From NCBI GenBank assembly GCA_900764045.1, contig CAAFMN010000101.1, forward strand, positions 1 through 40,275: a DNA stretch of 40,275 nt. The letters run 5' to 3'. The DNA is from Clostridia bacterium (GTDB lineage Bacteria; Bacillota; Clostridia; Lachnospirales; Bianqueaceae). Below, piece after piece: positions 33,001-40,275 of this stretch. Within the stretch, counting starts at the first letter, position 1; the number at the start of each line of letters is the position of its first letter. Position numbers and translations under genes: made by a program. The notes beneath the pieces were generated by a model. The model did no database searches. It saw only the letters and a list, made by a program, of their open reading frames with translations, and had not been told where the DNA came from.

Positions 33001-34956
33001 TTACTGGTCCTCCAGAACCTTCCGGATCTCCTTGGTGCGGATCTCCTTGCAGATCTGATCGATAAAGCTGTCCAGCTTCATGCTGCCTGCGTCGCCATCA
33101 TAGCGGCTGCGCATGGAAACTGTCTGCTCCTCTTCTTCCTTCTGGCCGACAACCAGCATATAGGGCACCTTATCCAGACGGCTCTCACGGATCTTGTAAC
33201 CGATCTTCTCCGCGCGGGTATCCACGCTGCAACGGATCTTATTCTTTTTCAGCTCCGCTCCGACTTTCTGCGCGTAATCATGATACTTCTCAGAAATCGG
33301 CAGTACACGAACCTGCTCGGGGCACAGCCAGGTTGGGAACTTACCGGCATACTTTTCGATCAGCCAAGCCAGTGTTCTCTCATAGCATCCCATGCTGGTA
33401 CGGTGAATGATATACGGACGGATCTTTGCACCGTTCTCATCGACATAATACATGTCAAACTGTTCTGCCAAGAGCGCATCCCACTGCACCGTAATCATCG
33501 TGTCTTCCTTGCCGTATACGTTCTTGGCATTGATATCGACCTTGGGGCCATAGAAAGCCGCCTCGCCTACGTCTTCTACGAATTTGACGCCCAGCTCCTG
33601 CAGAATGGAACGGATATGTCCTTCGGTCTGATCCCAGACTTCAGGCTCTCCGATATACTTCGCACGATTATTCGGATCCCACTTGGACAGATGATATGTT
33701 ACGTCATCAGCCAGTCCCAGCGTCTCCAGGACATATTTGGCCAGCGCCAGGCAGTTCTTGAACTCCTGTACCATCTGATCCGGACGGACAATCAGATGTC
33801 CTTCCGTGATTGTAAACTGACGGACACGGGTCAAGCCGTGCATCTCGCCGGAGTCTTCATTCCGGAACAGCGTAGAGGTCTCGGAATAGCGCAGCGGCAG
33901 TTCGCGGTAGCTATGCTGCTTCGCCTTGTATATATAGTACTGGAAGGGGCAGGTCATGGGGCGCAGCGCAAACACTTCTTTGTCCTTCTCCTCGTCGCCC
34001 AACACAAACATGCCATCCTTATAATGATCCCAGTGTCCGGAAATCTTATACAGATCGCTCTTGGCCATCAACGGCGTCTTTGTGCGGATGTAGCCCCACT
34101 CGTTGTCCTCCAGATCCTCGATCCAGCGCTGCAGCTCCTGCAGGATCTTCACGCCGTTCGGCATGATCAGCGGCAATCCTTGTCCGATCACGTCTACCGT
34201 GGTAAAGAGTTCCATCTCACGGCCCAGGCGGTTATGATCCCGCTTCCTGATGTCCTCCAGATGTGCAAGGTACTCATCCAGTTCCGCCTTTTTGGTATAT
34301 GCCGTGCCATAGATACGAGTCAGCATCTTATTCTTCTCGGATCCTCTCCAATACGCACCGGAAGAAGAGATCAGCTTGAATGCCTTGATCTGTTTGGTAC
34401 TCATCAGATGAGGGCCGGCGCACAGGTCGACAAAACCTCCCTGATCATAGAAGGAAATCTCGGCATCTTCCGGAAGATCCTGGATCAGCTCAACCTTATA
34501 AGGCTCCCCCTTTTCTTCCATGAAACGGATCGCTTCTGCACGCGGCAGTGTAAAGCGGGTGATCTCATGCCCCTCCTTGATGATCTTCTTCATCTCCGCT
34601 TCGATCTTATCCAGATCCTCACGGCTGAATGACTGGCACTCAAAATCATAATAGAACCCGGTATCGATCGACGGTCCGATGGCAAGCTTGGCCTCCGGAT
34701 ACAAACGCTTTACCGCTTCTGCCAGCACATGGGATGTCGTATGACGGTATGCCGCCCGGCCTGCCGGATCCTCAAACGTCAGAATGCTCACGGACGCGTC
34801 ATGATCCACAACGGTACGAAGGTCCACCGTCTTGCCATCCACCTCTCCGGCGCAGGCCACTCTGGCCAGTCCCTCGCTGATGTCCCGTGCGATCTCATAC
34901 ACGCTCATCGCCTGCTCATATTCTTTGCAGGACCCATCCTTCAATGTAATCTTCAT
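33001..34956 (-). CDS. thrS: Threonyl-tRNA synthetase
   Basis: A 651-residue class II synthetase. It has the TGS domain (residues 1-62) and the editing domain with HTTSHVLAEAVKRL and CAGPH. The catalytic core has motif 2 (RYSETSTLFRNEDSGEMHGLTRVRQF) and motif 3 (GCYERTLAWLIE), and the anticodon-binding domain is C-terminal. Start: ATG at 34956 with AAAGGAGAG upstream; the earlier in-frame ATG at 35022 lies inside the leader. Expression is controlled by the T-box in front of it. Confidence 0.97.
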   Translation of the reverse strand: MKITLKDGSCKEYEQAMSVYEIARDISEGLARVACAGEVDGKTVDLRTVVDHDASVSILTFEDPAGRAAYRHTTSHVLAEAVKRLYPEAKLAIGPSIDTGFYYDFECQSFSREDLDKIEAEMKKIIKEGHEITRFTLPRAEAIRFMEEKGEPYKVELIQDLPEDAEISFYDQGGFVDLCAGPHLMSTKQIKAFKLISSSGAYWRGSEKNKMLTRIYGTAYTKKAELDEYLAHLEDIRKRDHNRLGREMELFTTVDVIGQGLPLIMPNGVKILQELQRWIEDLEDNEWGYIRTKTPLMAKSDLYKISGHWDHYKDGMFVLGDEEKDKEVFALRPMTCPFQYYIYKAKQHSYRELPLRYSETSTLFRNEDSGEMHGLTRVRQFTITEGHLIVRPDQMVQEFKNCLALAKYVLETLGLADDVTYHLSKWDPNNRAKYIGEPEVWDQTEGHIRSILQELGVKFVEDVGEAAFYGPKVDINAKNVYGKEDTMITVQWDALLAEQFDMYYVDENGAKIRPYIIHRTSMGCYERTLAWLIEKYAGKFPTWLCPEQVRVLPISEKYHDYAQKVGAELKKNKIRCSVDTRAEKIGYKIRESRLDKVPYMLVVGQKEEEEQTVSMRSRYDGDAGSMKLDSFIDQICKEIRTKEIRKVLEDQ

Positions 34957-34974
34957 AGTCTCTCTCCTTTCTGG

Positions 34975-35227
34975 TAATAAAAAAGTCCCCTTTCGCTCAA
35001 TGCGAAAAGGGACGATATTCATCGTGGTTCCACCCTGTTTCAGTCCTACGGACCCTTATGGGAATACCCTGACGGTAACGGAGTCACCGGGCCGGATTGG
35101 GGCCGCTCTGAGTTGGTCTTCATATGGTATCTTCGGAAGCGCTTTCAGCCGGTGACGCTTCTCTCTTTGCCTGAAATCCCATACTACTCTTCTCATCTGC
35201 GCTTTGTTCATATATCAGAACACCTTC
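34975..35227 (-). ncRNA. T-box leader of thrS (threonyl specifier)
   Basis: The canonical T-box sequence GGGTGGAACCACG lies at 35035-35023. It pairs with uncharged tRNA to form the antiterminator. A stem-I-like region with AGAGAGAAGCGTCACCGG precedes it, and GATACCATATG supplies a plausible ACC (threonine) specifier near 35125. The terminator hairpin GTCCC-TTTTCGC ... GCGAAA-GGGGAC followed by TTTTTT lies at about 34983-35012. Low charged tRNA-Thr should let transcription pass into thrS. Confidence 0.9.
34983..35012 (-). terminator. T-box controlled terminator of the thrS leader
   Basis: GTCCCTTTTCGC and GCGAAAGGGGAC form a strong stem followed by TTTTTT in the leftward direction. It is mutually exclusive with the T-box antiterminator. 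Confidence 0.85.
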
Positions 35228-35255
35228 ATTATAGCACTCCCATCTCAAATGTCAA
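35228..35255 (-). promoter_or_regulatory. Promoter of the thrS leader
   Basis: Reading leftward: TTGACA (35255-35250), 16 bp, TATAAT (35233-35228), with TGC before the -10 box. Confidence 0.8.
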
Positions 35256-35291
35256 GCCCCAAAACCGGATTAAAAATATTTTTTTACAGCC

Positions 35292-35320
35292 TTGCTCTTC
35301 CGTTTTAAATCCAGTATAAT
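35292..35320 (+). promoter_or_regulatory. Promoter of the NusG-II/Gx transporter genes
   Basis: TTGCTC (35292-35297), 17 bp, TATAAT (35315-35320), divergent from the thrS promoter. Confidence 0.7.
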
Positions 35321-35358
35321 GAAGCTGATCATATTCTTTATCGGAACGGAGTATCTCT

Positions 35359-35730
35359 ATGTCTGTGCAAAAACGCGCTCTTTTTTTATTGCTTCTCTTG
35401 GCAGTGCTTCTAGCCGCCGCAGGGCTGTGGATTCATTCCCGTACCCCATCCTCCGGAACGCCCTATGCACGAATTACGCAGGACGGAACGCTCCTATATG
35501 AGATCAACCTGGATACGGTAGAAACTCCGTATTTTCTCCAAATCACCGATGAAGCCGGCGCGTATAATCAAATCGAAGTCTCCCACGGACAAATCCGTAT
35601 GTCGCAGGCAAGCTGCCCGGACCAGATCTGCATTCATACCGGGTGGATCGAAACGGATGCATTGCCTATCGTTTGTTTGCCAAACCGGATCGTAATCGAA
35701 ATCTTTTATTCCAAGGAGGTTTCTCCATGA
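35359..35730 (+). CDS. NusG domain II-containing exported protein
   Basis: A 123-residue protein. An N-terminal signal/membrane helix (ALFLLLLLAVLLAAAGLWI) precedes a small beta domain with CPDQICIHTGWI and LPIVCLPNRIVIEI, the hallmark of the stand-alone NusG-II family. The role is unknown. It is regularly next to the Gx transporter gene, with which it overlaps by four bases here. GGAG lies seven bases before the ATG. Confidence 0.85.
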   Translation: MSVQKRALFLLLLLAVLLAAAGLWIHSRTPSSGTPYARITQDGTLLYEINLDTVETPYFLQITDEAGAYNQIEVSHGQIRMSQASCPDQICIHTGWIETDALPIVCLPNRIVIEIFYSKEVSP

Positions 35731-36242
35731 ATTCCAACATTCGCCGGACCGCCCTCCTTGGCCTCTTTACCGCGGTCGCTCTGGCGCTTTACCTTGCGGA
35801 AAGCCTTCTGCCGCCGCCTCTGCCGGTTGCCGGAGTCCGTCTGGGGCTTGCCAATGTGGTCACACTGATCCTTCTGATCTATAATAGACCCAAGGACGCA
35901 CTGGCCGTCCTGCTGGCACGCATCCTCCTGGGCAGCATCTTCGCCGGGCAGATGCTCTCGTTTTTGTACAGCCTATGCGGCGGGCTCGTCTGCTTTTTTA
36001 CCATGGCAGGATTTTTCCGTCTATTAAAGGGACATTATATTCCACTAATCAGTATCTTCGGGGCTCTGACACATAATCTGACGCAGCTGCTCGTGGCCGT
36101 CTGCCTCACTGCCATTCCCGGACTGGTTGCTTATCTGCCCATACTGATCCTCAGCGGGTGTATCACAGGCCTTTTCACAGGGCTCTGTGCGATGGCCGCG
36201 GTCCGCTTTCTCGGCAGACGTATTTTTTCTGATAATAATTAA
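35727..36242 (+). CDS. Gx transporter family membrane protein (heptaprenyl diphosphate synthase component I-like)
   Basis: A 171-residue protein with about five membrane helices and the family segments PVAGVRLGLANVVTLI, LARILLGSIFAG and GALTHNLTQLLVA. Family members are annotated as Gx transporters or, historically, as heptaprenyl diphosphate synthase component I; the latter role is doubtful. The ATG at 35727 has AAGGAGG eight bases upstream. Confidence 0.85.
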   Translation: MNSNIRRTALLGLFTAVALALYLAESLLPPPLPVAGVRLGLANVVTLILLIYNRPKDALAVLLARILLGSIFAGQMLSFLYSLCGGLVCFFTMAGFFRLLKGHYIPLISIFGALTHNLTQLLVAVCLTAIPGLVAYLPILILSGCITGLFTGLCAMAAVRFLGRRIFSDNN

Positions 36243-36279
36243 ATTTTATACAGATCTTTCTATTTTATATCGCTTGTGT

Positions 36280-36285
36280 TATAAT
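36280..36285 (+). promoter_or_regulatory. Extended -10 box of the third MATE gene
   Basis: TGTTATAAT (TG-N-TATAAT) about 35 bases before the start codon. The -35 region (TTTCTA) is poor. Confidence 0.5.
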
Positions 36286-36320
36286 AATTTTCGTATCATT
36301 TCAATAGGAGGTTCTCATTT

Positions 36321-37694
36321 ATGCGAGTGCGTGCCAAAACACCCGCCTCTATCACAGAGGGCGTTATCTGGAAAAATATGCTGTTGTTTTTTCTGCCCAT
36401 TTTGCTGGGCACGTTTTTTCAGCAGCTGTACAATACGGCCGATGCCATTATCGTCGGCAACTTTGTGGGAAAGGAAGCCCTTGCGGCCGTGGGCGGCGCA
36501 AGCGGTACGCTGATTAATCTCTTGGTCGGCTTTTTTGTCGGTATGGCCGGCGGCGCGACCGTCATCATCGCCCAATATTACGGCGCGCAGGATCATAAAA
36601 ACATGCAGCTCGCTGTACATACCGCGATCGCTTTTGCCATCGTGGGCGGTATTGTTCTGACCATTATCGGCCTACTCTTCTCCGGTACGGCGCTGCGGCT
36701 GATGGGAACGCCAGACGATGTATATCCGATGGCACGCACCTATATGATGATCTATTTTGCGGGTATGATCCCCAATTTGATCTATAATATCGGCTCCGGT
36801 ATCCTGCGGGCGGTCGGTGACTCCAAACGGCCGCTGTATTTTCTGATCGTTGCCTGCCTGGTCAACATTGTATTGGACCTGCTGTTTGTAGGAGTCTTCC
36901 GCTGGGATGTCCTGGGTGTCGCCTTCGCGACGATCCTCTCTCAAACGGTAAGCGCCGTTTTGGTATGGATTGTCCTTGTACGCACTCCTGCCGCCTATCG
37001 TCTGGAGCTGTCCAAGCTGCGCATGCACCGGGCGACATTAGCCAGAATCCTCCGCATCGGATTACCGGCCGGACTGCAGTCCGCCATGTATTCCATTTCC
37101 AATGTATTGGTACAGGCCAGCATCAATTCCTTCGGTACCGATGTCATGGCTGCCTGGACCGCCTTTGGTAAGCTGGATGGTATGCTCTGGATGGTCATGG
37201 GTGCTTTCGGTATCACTGTCGCCACCTTTTCCGGCCAGAATTTTGGCGCCGGTCAATATGACCGAATGCGTAAAAGTATCCGTACCGGACTGGTCATGGC
37301 AAGTATCGCTTCTCTACTGATCAGCCTGTTCTATATTCTCTTTGGCCGCGAGGCTCTCATGCTCTTCTTAAGTGATGAAACGACCATCTCTTATGGTTTG
37401 ACCGTACTGATGATTTTTGTGCCGTTTTATGTCACCTATGTCCCGATCGAGGTCTTTTCCGGTGCCTGCCGAAGTGCCGGAGATTCTCTGCGGCCGATGC
37501 TCCTTACCGCGTTCGGCGTATGCGTCGTGCGTCTTGTATGGCTTGCGACAGCCGTTCAGATCTGGCACCGTCTGGAGGTATTGGCCGCCTGTTATCCGAT
37601 TACCTGGATCCTGACTGCCATCCTCTTTACCATTTATTATCTGCGCGGGAACTGGTTCCGCCGCAATCTTCCCAAAAAAGAAGCAGAAAACTGA
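36321..37694 (+). CDS. MATE-family efflux transporter
   Basis: A 457-residue polytopic protein. The N-terminus (LLFFLPILLGTFFQQLYNTADAIIVGNFVG) and NIVLDLLFVGVF are typical of MATE proteins. AGGAGG lies upstream of the ATG. It appears monocistronic. A short T-rich stretch follows the stop but no strong hairpin was found. Confidence 0.92.
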   Translation: MRVRAKTPASITEGVIWKNMLLFFLPILLGTFFQQLYNTADAIIVGNFVGKEALAAVGGASGTLINLLVGFFVGMAGGATVIIAQYYGAQDHKNMQLAVHTAIAFAIVGGIVLTIIGLLFSGTALRLMGTPDDVYPMARTYMMIYFAGMIPNLIYNIGSGILRAVGDSKRPLYFLIVACLVNIVLDLLFVGVFRWDVLGVAFATILSQTVSAVLVWIVLVRTPAAYRLELSKLRMHRATLARILRIGLPAGLQSAMYSISNVLVQASINSFGTDVMAAWTAFGKLDGMLWMVMGAFGITVATFSGQNFGAGQYDRMRKSIRTGLVMASIASLLISLFYILFGREALMLFLSDETTISYGLTVLMIFVPFYVTYVPIEVFSGACRSAGDSLRPMLLTAFGVCVVRLVWLATAVQIWHRLEVLAACYPITWILTAILFTIYYLRGNWFRRNLPKKEAEN

Positions 37695-37722
37695 TTTTTC
37701 TTAAAAAAACATTTTTTGACAC

Positions 37723-37751
37723 TCATAATGTCTGAGATTTGGGTCATCCTA
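37723..37751 (+). promoter_or_regulatory. Candidate sigma-G promoter of the SASP gene
   Basis: TCATA (37723-37727), 17 bp, CATCCTA (37745-37751). This resembles the forespore sigma-G pattern GHATR-N18-CATNNTA, as expected for a spore protein. The -35 match is partial. Confidence 0.4.
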
Positions 37752-37821
37752 TTATTGAAGCCAAAACGCAAAGTACTGACGCGAGGCTTCAATAATACTC
37801 AGAGACTTCACCTGAAGCCTC
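37751..37821 (+). promoter_or_regulatory. SASP leader with mutually exclusive hairpins
   Basis: Three segments can pair in two ways. A (37751-37762, ATTATTGAAGCC) pairs with B (37785-37796) over 12 bases. B (GAGGCTTCA, 37783-37791) also pairs with C (TGAAGCCTC, 37813-37821) over nine bases. The ribosome site AAGGAGG follows 11 bases after C. Confidence 0.5.
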
Positions 37822-37846
37822 GTATCATAATAAGGAGGATACTCAA

Positions 37847-38050
37847 ATGTCTAATAAGACTGCTGTACCCCAGGCCAAGGAAGCCATGGAGAAGTTTAAG
37901 TATGAGGTTGCCAATGAGATCGGCGTCCCGCTGAAGCAGGGTTATAACGGCGATCTGACTTCCGCTCAGAACGGATATGTCGGCGGTTATATGGTCAAGA
38001 AAATGATCGAGAAGGCCGAGCAGGAAATGTCCGGCAACGGCCGTTTCTAA
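37847..38050 (+). CDS. Alpha/beta-type small acid-soluble spore protein
   Basis: A 67-residue protein of the family that coats and protects DNA in dormant spores. The conserved core is complete: KFKYEVANEIGVPL with the germination-protease site, and GYNGDLTSAQNGYVGGYMVKKMI. A strong AAGGAGG lies upstream and a strong terminator follows, so it is monocistronic. Its presence shows that the organism belongs to a sporulating lineage. Confidence 0.95.
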   Translation: MSNKTAVPQAKEAMEKFKYEVANEIGVPLKQGYNGDLTSAQNGYVGGYMVKKMIEKAEQEMSGNGRF

Positions 38051-38061
38051 GACAAACGAAA

Positions 38062-38101
38062 CGCGGAGCATCACATTCAAATGTGATGCTCCAAATTTTT
38101 T
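38062..38101 (+). terminator. Terminator of the SASP gene
   Basis: GGAGCATCACATT and ATGTGATGCTCC form a stem around CAA, followed by AAATTTTTTT. Confidence 0.9.
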
Positions 38102-38181
38102 TATTGTATTTAAGCTTAAACTAAGGTTCATGCGTTATCCTGTATCTGTACTTCAAAGAAAGACAAAAAGGAGGATATATC

Positions 38182-40002
38182 ATGAAACGATTCTTATCTG
38201 TTTTTACTTCAGTTTTACTCAGTATTTCTCTAATCGCCTGTTCCGGCGCAGATACTTCATCCAGTTCGCAGGATTCCAGCAGTACGCAACAGGAATCTTC
38301 CGCTGCTTCTTCTGATTCTTCGCTTCTAACTCAGACGGATTACAGTAATCAGACTCTAAGCGGTCAAGTGACGGAGATCTCGGACTATTCCGTGACCCTG
38401 CAGCTGGGCGGTATGAACCAGGGCATGAACCCTGGTACACCACCAGATAAACCGGACGGTGACGCTTCAGGCATGCCATCCGAACCGCCAACAGACATGC
38501 CGTCTGACGCTTCCGGTGCGCCTTCAGCCCCGCCTACCGGTGATCCGCCAACGGATATGCCGTCCAATGCTTCCGACATGCCTGTCGGTGACCCAATGGA
38601 GACCGAAACCGTAACCCTGGATCTGAGCGATGCTGTTATCACGGTCCAAAACGGCGATACCACAACGGAAGGCTCCATCGCTGATATTGTACTCGGTTCC
38701 TATATCACCGTTACCATAGATAATAACAATACAGCTGCTCTTGTTGTCGTAGGAACAATGAATCCCGGAACACCCCCTTCCGGCGGCAATTTTGGTGGAA
38801 GCACAGAGTTTACCCAGGGCAATACCGCTAACCTCATCGATACCGATGGTACTTACAGCGGCGAATCCTACTCTTCTATCGGCGATGATGAAAATGCACT
38901 TCGGATCGATAGCGCCGAAGTCTCTCTAACCGATATCACCGTTGATAAAACATCCGGCTCCTCTTCCAATACGGAAAGCGGCGATTTTTACGGTGTCAAC
39001 GCGGCTCTTCTCGCTACAAACGGCGCACAGGTCACCATCTCCAATGCCAACGTAAGCTCTTCCGCACAAAATGGAAACGGCGTATTCAGCTATGGCGAAG
39101 GAACCGTTGTAAATATCTCTGATTCCGTCATCACCACAACTGCCGACAATTCCGGCGGTATTCAGACCACGGGCGGCGGTACGACCCATGCATCCAATCT
39201 GACCGTTACCACTTCCGGCAGCTCTTCCGCAGCCATCCGCTCTGATCGGGGCGGCGGTACCGTTACGGTCGACGGTGGAAGTTATACCTCCAACGGTTAC
39301 AATTCTCCCGCGGTATATTCTACGGCCGATATCACAGTAGAAAACGCGGAACTGACCGCCAATCATTCTGAGGCTCTGGTCATCGAAGGCAAGAATTCCA
39401 TCACTTTGAAGGATTGCGTTGTCAGCGGCAATATGAGCGACGACAAGGGTACCAGCTCTGATGAAAACGTTCACAACGTCATGATCTATCAGTCCATGTC
39501 CGGCGACGCGGATGTCGGCACCTCAATGTTTTCCATGGCCGGCGGCCAGCTGATTTCCAACAACGGCGATATGCTCTATATCACCAACACCCATTGCATC
39601 CTCACTCTGGACAACGTACTTCTCAGCAATCTGGATGAGGACGGAACTCTGATGACCATCACTGGTAACAGCGCAAGCCACGGCTGGGGTACTGCCGGTT
39701 CTAACGGTGCCAGCGCAGAAGTGACCGTATCCAATCAGACTCTGGAAGGCAACATCATCGTAGATACCATTTCTTCCCTGAATCTGACTCTGTCAGAGAA
39801 CAGCACCTTCACCGGCACCATCAATATTGTTGAAAATCAGGCTGGAGGAACCGCTGTTTCAGACAATGCATGCGTTACAATCGAAGCCGGAAGCACCTGG
39901 GCTCTGACCGGCAACTGCACGATCACCAGTCTGGACAATTATGGAACCATTGAATTCAATGGCTACACCATCACTCTGGCAGACGGTACGGTTCTGAGCT
40001 AA
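38182..40002 (+). CDS. Cell-surface lipoprotein with a beta-helix repeat domain
   Basis: A 606-residue exported lipoprotein. The signal peptide ends in a lipobox LIAC with the lipidated C20, followed by a Ser/Gln/Asp-rich linker (21-55). An OB- or beta-like region starting at SGQVTEISDYSVTLQL is interrupted by a Met/Pro/Asp-rich low-complexity stretch (about 75-140) with repeated PPTDMPSDAS/PPTDMPSNAS, then resumes at TVTLDLSDAVITV. Residues about 210-600 are Thr/Asn/Gly/Ser-rich short beta repeats (for example ALLATNGAQVTISNANVSS), typical of a right-handed parallel beta-helix such as adhesins or carbohydrate-active proteins. No catalytic motif is recognised. AAAAAGGAGG lies upstream of the ATG; a TTTAAGCTTAAA palindrome (38109-38120) lies in the upstream region, but no clear promoter was assigned. 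Confidence 0.75.
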   Translation: MKRFLSVFTSVLLSISLIACSGADTSSSSQDSSSTQQESSAASSDSSLLTQTDYSNQTLSGQVTEISDYSVTLQLGGMNQGMNPGTPPDKPDGDASGMPSEPPTDMPSDASGAPSAPPTGDPPTDMPSNASDMPVGDPMETETVTLDLSDAVITVQNGDTTTEGSIADIVLGSYITVTIDNNNTAALVVVGTMNPGTPPSGGNFGGSTEFTQGNTANLIDTDGTYSGESYSSIGDDENALRIDSAEVSLTDITVDKTSGSSSNTESGDFYGVNAALLATNGAQVTISNANVSSSAQNGNGVFSYGEGTVVNISDSVITTTADNSGGIQTTGGGTTHASNLTVTTSGSSSAAIRSDRGGGTVTVDGGSYTSNGYNSPAVYSTADITVENAELTANHSEALVIEGKNSITLKDCVVSGNMSDDKGTSSDENVHNVMIYQSMSGDADVGTSMFSMAGGQLISNNGDMLYITNTHCILTLDNVLLSNLDEDGTLMTITGNSASHGWGTAGSNGASAEVTVSNQTLEGNIIVDTISSLNLTLSENSTFTGTINIVENQAGGTAVSDNACVTIEAGSTWALTGNCTITSLDNYGTIEFNGYTITLADGTVLS

Positions 40003-40048
40003 TTTTCTTCCACATTCTCTATGTTTTATAGGGATCTCTGGAGATTCT

Positions 40049-40275
40049 TCTGGTACACTTGGGAGAATGAGACTCTTGGGTGTACCAGAGGGTTTATGGA
40101 GTTCTCTGGATTTTTGAAAACCTCTGGTACACTTTGGAGAATGAGACTCTTGGGTGTACCAGAGGGTTTATGGGGTTCTCTGGATTTTTGAAAACCTCTG
40201 GTACACTTGGGAGAATGAGACTCTTGGGTGTACCAGAGGGTTTATGGAGTTCTCTGGATTTTTGAAAACCTCTGG
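40049..40275. repeat. 74-bp tandem repeat, three full copies and a fourth cut by the window edge
   Basis: Units start at 40049, 40123, 40197 and 40271, all beginning TCTGGTACAC. Copies differ at only a few positions (ACTTGGG/ACTTTGG; TGGAGTT/TGGGGTT). Each unit has an inverted repeat CCTCTGGTACAC ... GTGTACCAGAGG; in the second copy the arms are 40121-40132 and 40154-40165. A second CTCTGG in the unit can compete for the same arm. The unit length is not a multiple of three, so it is unlikely to be coding. Confidence 0.9.

Noticed and set aside
32812..34632. Long open frame on the plus strand opposite thrS
   Set aside because: It is antisense to a clear thrS gene, has no ribosome site or recognisable domain, and is explained by the codon bias of thrS.
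40080..40265. 61-codon frame through the tandem repeat
   Set aside because: The 74-bp unit is not a multiple of three, so successive copies are read in different frames; no ribosome site.
40049..40275. CRISPR array
   Set aside because: The units abut directly with no unique spacers, are far longer than CRISPR repeats, and no cas gene is present.

Overview
The window looks like chromosome from a spore-forming, anaerobic Firmicute of the Lachnospiraceae/Clostridia type. The grounds are an alpha/beta-type small acid-soluble spore protein, a threonyl T-box leader, a NusG-II/Gx-transporter pair, a YqhQ-type DUF1385 protein, strong AGGAGG ribosome binding sites and consensus sigma-A promoters. No rRNA, tRNA or CRISPR array was seen. 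Assignments rest on reading motifs and family memory; no search was run.

Left part (1-11124, nearly all on the minus strand). At the very edge lies a decayed IS200/IS605 TnpA fragment with a hairpin resembling an element end. A MATE exporter follows. Then comes an L-tartrate dehydratase operon (ttdA-ttdB), which continues into an SGNH-type hydrolase gene broken by one extra base. Upstream of it is a tightly packed housekeeping run, mreB-metK-recD2-comF, that ends in two overlapping GntR-type regulators. The terminator of that run is interleaved with the ttdAB promoter.

11125-15606 (plus strand). A divergent promoter region separates mreB from a coupled operon: GH36 alpha-galactosidase, adenosine deaminase, and AzlC/AzlD amino-acid export.

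15616-23331 is the most unusual block. A DtxR-like regulator that appears to lack the usual metal ligands precedes a CydDC-like heterodimeric ABC pair, a DUF454 membrane protein and an L-2-amino-thiazoline-4-carboxylate hydrolase-like protein. Next to it are a broken sortase-anchored surface protein and an orphan AraC N-terminal domain. Three GGTTAG-N6-CTAA palindromes sit in front of the regulator, the ABC operon and the AraC fragment. Two further TGTWGCA-N4-TGCAACA palindromes and a 9-codon leader ORF sit ahead of the ABC genes. Together these look like one regulon handling a thiol, thiazoline or metal-binding compound (inference).

23407-35255 (minus strand). An operon of DUF1385, aminopeptidase P, a transglutaminase-like protein and an MsbA-like ABC exporter comes first. 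It is followed by rmuC with a 2-hydroxyacid dehydrogenase, a second MATE exporter, and thrS with its T-box.

35292-40275 (plus strand). This holds a NusG-II domain protein with a Gx transporter, a third MATE exporter, an SASP gene with an alternative-hairpin leader, a large beta-helix lipoprotein, and a 74-bp tandem repeat. Each repeat unit carries a 12-bp inverted repeat, and the array runs off the right edge.
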